Of a stretch of DNA of 64,000 bases, positions 60,695 through 64,000 are shown piece by piece (position 1 is the stretch's first letter; every line of letters begins with the position of its first letter). The notes under the pieces were generated by a model that saw only the letters and a list, made by a program, of their open reading frames with translations, ran no database searches and was not told the origin of the DNA. Made by a program: the position numbers and the translations under genes. The stretch comes from CAMYLR01 sp039588915 (GTDB lineage: Bacteria > Gemmatimonadota > Gemmatimonadetes > JACCXV01 > JAHWKZ01), in assembly GCA_039588915.1 (NCBI GenBank), contig JBDGYV010000002.1, positions 33,021-97,020 of the forward strand, read 5' to 3'.

Positions 60695-61080
60695 TCGCGA
60701 CTCCTCATGGTGGCTGTCTGGACGGTGAACGTCTCGTCTCGCTCGCTCCACTGCGCAGCGATCTCGATCGTGGTCACGTTCTCGATCGGAGCGTCGTTGG
60801 TCACCGTCCACGTGCGCGTGAAAACGACGTCACCAACCGAGGTTTGATCCGCGCCACCTTCGATAGTCGCGAACGACGTCAATTGGAACTCCTCGACTTT
60901 CTCGTAGAGCAACTGGTCGGCGCGGGTACGGTTGCTAGCGCCACGATTGGCGTGAATGACCGTCAGCAGCAGACCCGAGACCCCGAGGATCCCGATCGCG
61001 AAAATCACCAGCGCGACCGCGAACTCGACGATAGTGAAGCCGTCGGTCGCGCCAACCCGTCCAAGCCCTGGCAATCTCAC
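60691..61080 (-). CDS. PilV-like minor pilin (cassette A)
   Basis: A 129-residue prepilin. The site is DG/FTIVEFAVALVIFAIGILG with Glu5, and the helix continues VSGLLLTVIHANRGASNRTR, as in PilV. The soluble part has VFTRTWTVTNDAPIENVTTI and EIAAQWSERDETFTVQT, the PilV C-terminal pattern. GTG 61080 overlaps the upstream FimT-like TGA (GTGA). It sits second in the cassette FimT-PilV-PilW-PilX. Confidence 0.87.
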   Translation of the reverse strand: MRLPGLGRVGATDGFTIVEFAVALVIFAIGILGVSGLLLTVIHANRGASNRTRADQLLYEKVEEFQLTSFATIEGGADQTSVGDVVFTRTWTVTNDAPIENVTTIEIAAQWSERDETFTVQTATMRSRD

Positions 61081-61565
61081 GGGGTGGGCCCCTCCCAGCG
61101 GACCAGCCCGCTCGCGAGAACGCTGACCCGCTGATAGGACCGCCCGTCGTCCATTGCGACCGCCGCCGGGCCTTCGACCCAACCGTGCGGTTTGAACACG
61201 ATGGCCCCGCTGGCGTTCCCCCCGATCGTCATCGCGATACGATCAGGCAGATCGACCGCCGGTCGAAACGATGTCCAACCCGAGCCGCTGTCGTACTCGA
61301 CCTGGTAGCTGTTTCCCCCGGACACTGAGAACCGGTAATCCCGCTGCTCGGCGGTAGCCCGGCTGCGCGCTTCGACCAAGGCCGAGTGAGCACGGCGGGC
61401 TTCCCGAACTACGTCATACGGCGCGGAAGAGGGCGCCAGGCTGGGAAGCGCGATGGCGGCGAGGATCCCGATCAAAGCCACGAGCGTGAGCGTCTCGACC
61501 AGCGTAACACCAGTCTCGCGTCTCACGATTCGGCCTTGGACGTTGTTGCCACGTGCGCGATGCAT
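61077..61565 (-). CDS. FimT/GspH-type pseudopilin (cassette A)
   Basis: A 162-residue prepilin. A basic leader ends TG/VTLVETLTLVALIGILAAIA with Glu5; the helix is followed by REARRAHSALVEARSRATAE, the FimT signature helix, and a beta domain (FSVSGGNSYQVEYDSG; IVFKPHGWVEGPAAVAMDDG; VSVLASGLVRW). ATG 61565 is preferred to TTG 61595 because GGGAA lies close upstream and the leader is of usual length. It is first of cassette A, with a promoter candidate at 61640-61668. Confidence 0.85.
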   Translation of the reverse strand: MHRARGNNVQGRIVRRETGVTLVETLTLVALIGILAAIALPSLAPSSAPYDVVREARRAHSALVEARSRATAEQRDYRFSVSGGNSYQVEYDSGSGWTSFRPAVDLPDRIAMTIGGNASGAIVFKPHGWVEGPAAVAMDDGRSYQRVSVLASGLVRWEGPTP

Positions 61566-61639
61566 CGTTCCCGGGCGTAGGTTGAGCCGTTGCAAGCGAT
61601 CCCGCGCTACGGAAGATGCAAAATCCGTTCCGATGCTCG

Positions 61640-61668
61640 TTTATGGGTTCCAATCCTGTTCAATTCAA
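61640..61668 (-). promoter_or_regulatory. Sigma-70-type promoter for minor-pilin cassette A
   Basis: On the - strand TTGAAT (61663-61668) and CATAAA (61640-61645) are separated by exactly 17 bases. It lies in the 136-base gap between the two minor-pilin cassettes and would give a leader of about 70 bases before ATG 61565. Confidence 0.45.
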
Positions 61669-61701
61669 GGAGTTACAGCCGGCGGTGGCGGCAGGAGACC
61701 C

Positions 61702-62097
61702 TCACCGAACCTCCCGCCAGGCCGAAATCCGCAACCCACCCCCAGCATCAAACGAGACCCATGCTTCCACCCGCCGCTCGGCCGATCCCCGGACGCCGGT
61801 CGCCACCACCCTGAACCCCCCCACAGCCGGTTCCCATCGGACCCGGTAGGTGCCGGACCCGATGGCGCCGCGGACGCTGTCGGGTGCAGCCGCACGGGTG
61901 GGTTGTCGTGCCACTGCCGCCAGCGCTTCGGCGAGCCCAGTCTCGGCGCTGCTCAAGGCGGCCGCAAAATCCTGGTGGTGAAGCGCGAGTCTAAGATCCA
62001 GCATCGCGCTTACAAAGGCCGCCGTGGACAGTGCACCCAGGATGACCAAGGCCCACAGGACCACCGGGAGTGCAGTGCCAGCCGGTCCTCGCCTCAC
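61702..62097 (-). CDS. PilX/GspK-like minor pilin (cassette B)
   Basis: A 131-residue protein. A short leader precedes GTALPVVLWALVILGALSTA, a hydrophobic helix without Glu5, as in GspK/PilX. LSSAETGLAEALAAVARQPT is the conserved helix following (AExGLxxALxxV). The remainder is one short beta domain (IGSGTYRVRWEPAVGGFRVV, GSAERRVEAWVSFD). It is far shorter than its cassette-A counterpart at 58944. GTG 62097 overlaps the pilW-like stop (GTGA). Confidence 0.78.
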   Translation of the reverse strand: MRRGPAGTALPVVLWALVILGALSTAAFVSAMLDLRLALHHQDFAAALSSAETGLAEALAAVARQPTRAAAPDSVRGAIGSGTYRVRWEPAVGGFRVVATGVRGSAERRVEAWVSFDAGGGLRISAWREVR

Positions 62098-62672
62098 GGT
62101 GTGCGAAAGTTCCTTCGCGCCACCCGCCATCTGACGACAAGAGCCGGGCCGGCGCGTGGCGAAGCCAGAAAAACACGGGCCTCGACTGACCGAATGGCGG
62201 CTGGGTCGGGCGATGCGCCAAGATCAGCGTTCAAACCATCGAAGTACGAGAACCTGGCCGAGTCAGGCCACGCGGCGGGCAACCGCGGGCCTCCGTTGAC
62301 GCCGCGCTTCCATGCTCCGACGCCGAGCGCATACGCGAGCCGCTCACTCGGGTTGCCAGCGGTTGGTGTCACCGCCCCGCTGGCGTTCCAGTCGGCGGAG
62401 AACTCCAACGTATCCGGCCGGGCGCGGCTTACCCCGGCGCCGGCGGTCGACGTCGGATCGTAGCCGGCTCCACGCAACTCGGCTGTCCAGAGCGTTGCCG
62501 CGGCTCGCGTCTCCTGCCACGCGCGCTGAGATTCGAGCAAGCCGGCAACGATTCGGTTGCCGGTCCAACAAAGCGAGATCGCCGCGCCGGTCACGAACAG
62601 ACCAACGGTCGCGGCCACCAACAGCTCGACCACGGTGAAACCGGCCCGCTTTAGGCGCGAGGATCTCAGCAT
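62094..62672 (-). CDS. PilW/GspJ-like minor pilin (cassette B)
   Basis: A 192-residue prepilin. The site is AG/FTVVELLVAATVGLFVTGAA with Glu5; then QRAWQETRAAATLWTAELRG and AGYDPTSTAGAGVSRARPDT match PilW (compare ARNAGYDPRGTTG in cassette A). ATG 62672 overlaps the pilV-like stop by seven bases. Codon composition is even richer in G+C than cassette A. Confidence 0.85.
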   Translation of the reverse strand: MLRSSRLKRAGFTVVELLVAATVGLFVTGAAISLCWTGNRIVAGLLESQRAWQETRAAATLWTAELRGAGYDPTSTAGAGVSRARPDTLEFSADWNASGAVTPTAGNPSERLAYALGVGAWKRGVNGGPRLPAAWPDSARFSYFDGLNADLGASPDPAAIRSVEARVFLASPRAGPALVVRWRVARRNFRTP

Positions 62673-63040
62673 CCTGCCACGGACTCGCGAAAGCGGCGAG
62701 TGACAAGTGTCGCGGTGACCGGCGTTCGGGTGCCGGCCACAACACGCACGCGAGCTTCGCTCAGACAGGGTGCCACCCGCCCGACCGTCCACTCGACGCT
62801 ACCGGTCACCACCCCCCAAGCTGCCGGTGCCGTGCCGATCTTCGGTCCTGCAACCCACGGACCGGCGCGCCAGGTTTCGATCCACGACTCAGCTGCGGTC
62901 AACGCGAGCGCAGACCTGAGTGCTCGCTCACGCGCGGCGTGCGCGTGAGTCGCGCTGCCGGCGAGCGCCAACCCACCGACTGTGAGCAACAGCAGCGCCA
63001 CTACGACTTCCACGAGCGTCCATCCCCCCGGTGTCTTCAT
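62666..63040 (-). CDS. PilV/GspI-like minor pilin (cassette B)
   Basis: A 124-residue prepilin. MKTPGG/WTLVEVVVALLLLTVGG has the processing site (Trp in place of the usual Phe at +1) and Glu5; AARERALRSALALTAAESWI follows, as in GspI/PilV. The end, GSVEWTVGRVAPCLSEARVR, VTATLVTRRF, gives the small beta domain. ATG 63040 overlaps the upstream stop (ATGA). Confidence 0.85.
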   Translation of the reverse strand: MKTPGGWTLVEVVVALLLLTVGGLALAGSATHAHAARERALRSALALTAAESWIETWRAGPWVAGPKIGTAPAAWGVVTGSVEWTVGRVAPCLSEARVRVVAGTRTPVTATLVTRRFRESVAGC

Positions 63041-63480
63041 CGATCCTCGATCGCGCCAGAGGGCAGCACGCGGAGCCCGTACCAACGTCCATCCGGGTCG
63101 CGCTGCACGCCGATCCAAGTCGTGCTGTACAGGTTGCTCGTGCCCCGCGGGCTGAACAGGATCTCCTGTCGGTAGGCGGTCGTCTTCAGCACCAACTCAT
63201 CACGCAACTGGCGACGACGCAGGATCCGCCGATCGACGTCCTCAACGTGGTAAGCCGCGATGAGCGTGTCGAGCACGACCCTCACGGTGGCCCCGTTCAG
63301 GATCGCGTGCTGACGAGCGCCGGTGACGTCGCTGCGAAAAGTGCTGGCTGCCACATAGGCACCAAGCCGTCGCTCGACGCGGAAGATCGCCGGTACGGCG
63401 AGCGCGAGGAGCACGGCGGCAACGATCGAAACCGCCACTAGCTCGAGAACGGTGACACCCAGTTGGGTGCGGGTGACCAT
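63037..63480 (-). CDS. GspH/FimT-type pseudopilin (cassette B)
   Basis: A 147-residue prepilin. The site is LG/VTVLELVAVSIVAAVLLALA with Glu5, then VPAIFRVERRLGAYVAASTF and SDVTGARQHAILNGATVRVV, the GspH/FimT region, and YHVEDVDRRILRRRQL. ATG 63480 gives MVTRTQLG as leader; TTG 63498 is an alternative. It opens cassette B, 146 bases after the pilin terminator, and no clear promoter is visible in that gap. Confidence 0.83.
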   Translation of the reverse strand: MVTRTQLGVTVLELVAVSIVAAVLLALAVPAIFRVERRLGAYVAASTFRSDVTGARQHAILNGATVRVVLDTLIAAYHVEDVDRRILRRRQLRDELVLKTTAYRQEILFSPRGTSNLYSTTWIGVQRDPDGRWYGLRVLPSGAIEDR

Positions 63481-63625
63481 GGGGGCGCGCCCACGCAAGA
63501 CGAGGACCGATGCCGATGCCCCCCGACATGGAGAGCTGCGACACGAGAAAGCGAGGTCAAAGCGTCAAATGTCCGACGCCGAGTACCGTGTTGCGGTGAG
63601 TGTTCTTTACCTCAAGACGGGTAGC

Positions 63626-63663
63626 AAAACAAAAACGACGCGAGAACCAGGGCTCCCGCGTCG
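63626..63663 (-). terminator. Intrinsic terminator of the major pilin gene
   Basis: Read leftward, CGACGCGGGA and TCTCGCGTCG (63636-63663) form a 10-bp stem (one G-T pair) with an 8-base loop, followed directly by TTTTTGTTTTG (complement of 63625-63635). This is the clearest Rho-independent terminator in the window, 29 bases past the pilin stop codon. Confidence 0.9.
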
Positions 63664-63691
63664 CTTCCGTGGCCCGATAACTGTCAGACGA

Positions 63692-64000
63692 CTACGGACA
63701 GGCGCCCATAACACCGACGGTCGAATCCACGCACCAGTCGTTGCTGCTCGCACCGTGCTGCGCGGACATCGTGTAACCGGTCGCATCCGCTGAGTCAATG
63801 TCCAGCGTCACGTTCTGCGACGAACTAAGGTCCAGATCGGCCGGGTCAGTGGCGTACGTCTGGTTCTCGGCGAAATACACTTCCTGCGACGTCATGGCGT
63901 TTCTCAGGTCGCTCTTGGCCGCCGCGTCAAACGCCTTCTCCTTGGTGCTGGCGAAGCGCGGGATCGCGATTGCGGCCAGAATGCCGATGATCACCACGAC
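63692..64000 (-). CDS. Type IV major pilin (PilA type), start beyond window
   Basis: The last 102 codons of a pilin gene whose leader and processing site lie past base 64000. The visible part begins inside the N-terminal helix (VVVIIGILAAIAIPRFASTK) and continues EKAFDAAAKSDLRNAMTSQE, with a short beta domain. Two cysteines near the end (NDWCVDSTVGVMGACP) should make the D-region disulfide. Its own strong terminator suggests a highly expressed single-gene transcript, as expected for the major subunit. It is smaller than classic PilA, about 130 residues in total. Confidence 0.9.
   Translation of the reverse strand, partial: VVVIIGILAAIAIPRFASTKEKAFDAAAKSDLRNAMTSQEVYFAENQTYATDPADLDLSSSQNVTLDIDSADATGYTMSAQHGASSNDWCVDSTVGVMGACP

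Overview
The window is 64 kb of G+C-rich, densely coded chromosome from a diderm bacterium. Evidence for an outer membrane is LpxB, a PilQ secretin, a beta-barrel protein, several lipoproteins and a lipopolysaccharide-kinase-like protein. The gene content (long overlapping operons, tig-clpP-clpX, topA-trmFO-xerC-hslV-hslU, sigma-54 activators, type IV pili) suggests Gemmatimonadota or a related phylum. That placement is inference; no rRNA gene is present to test it. I see no insertion sequence, prophage or CRISPR array. Most genes overlap by 1-8 bases at ATGA, GTGA or TTGA junctions.

Layout. 1-5.5 kb: end of a DsbA/HCCA-isomerase-type gene, lpxB, doxX, a tandem ThyX-family gene, a TonB-like protein and glutamate dehydrogenase. 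5.5-14.7 kb: a YyaL/SPATA20-type thioredoxin-fold protein, then a leftward set with aldehyde dehydrogenase, lepB, a primary-type sigma factor with its own promoter, a DUF4153 membrane protein, a ureohydrolase and a periplasmic protein. 14.7-21.1 kb: a family-5 uracil-DNA glycosylase, then a leftward operon of TrmH, DmpA-type peptidase, methyltransferase, LPS-kinase-like protein, acetyltransferase and an NtrC-type regulator. 21.2-24.6 kb: M48 protease lipoprotein, thiD, a molybdenum sulfite-oxidase-like enzyme and a membrane protein. 24.6-26.9 kb: a leftward operon of two bacterial-microcompartment pentamer proteins, a DeoC aldolase with an unusual N-terminus and a beta-barrel protein. 27-36.2 kb: proteostasis genes dnaK, htrA, tRNA-Leu, tig, clpP, clpX, then engB, a lipoprotein and a short-chain dehydrogenase. 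36.2-43.6 kb: a second sigma-54 activator, a Mog-type protein, a nuclease and a surface-glycan group (GT2, flippase, FAD oxidoreductase fused to a membrane domain). 43.6-51.5 kb: topA, trmFO, xerC, hslV, hslU and a broken gcvT. 51.6-64 kb: type IV pilus genes pilM (broken), N, O, P, Q with two extra lipoprotein genes, then two successive minor-pilin cassettes and the start-truncated major pilin.

How parts connect. The sigma-54 promoter in front of pilM, with a palindrome and a repeated element upstream of it, fits control of pili by an NtrC-type activator; two such activators are encoded here, one lacking the phosphoacceptor aspartate. The shell-protein/aldolase operon looks like part of a sugar-phosphate-type microcompartment whose hexameric shell proteins must lie elsewhere. 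The Mog-type protein could supply molybdenum cofactor to the sulfite-oxidase-like enzyme. gcvT and pilM each carry an internal deletion with a frameshift in otherwise intact surroundings, so either two real losses or two assembly errors are present. Start codons were chosen from Shine-Dalgarno sites, overlaps and family lengths; positions were read by eye.
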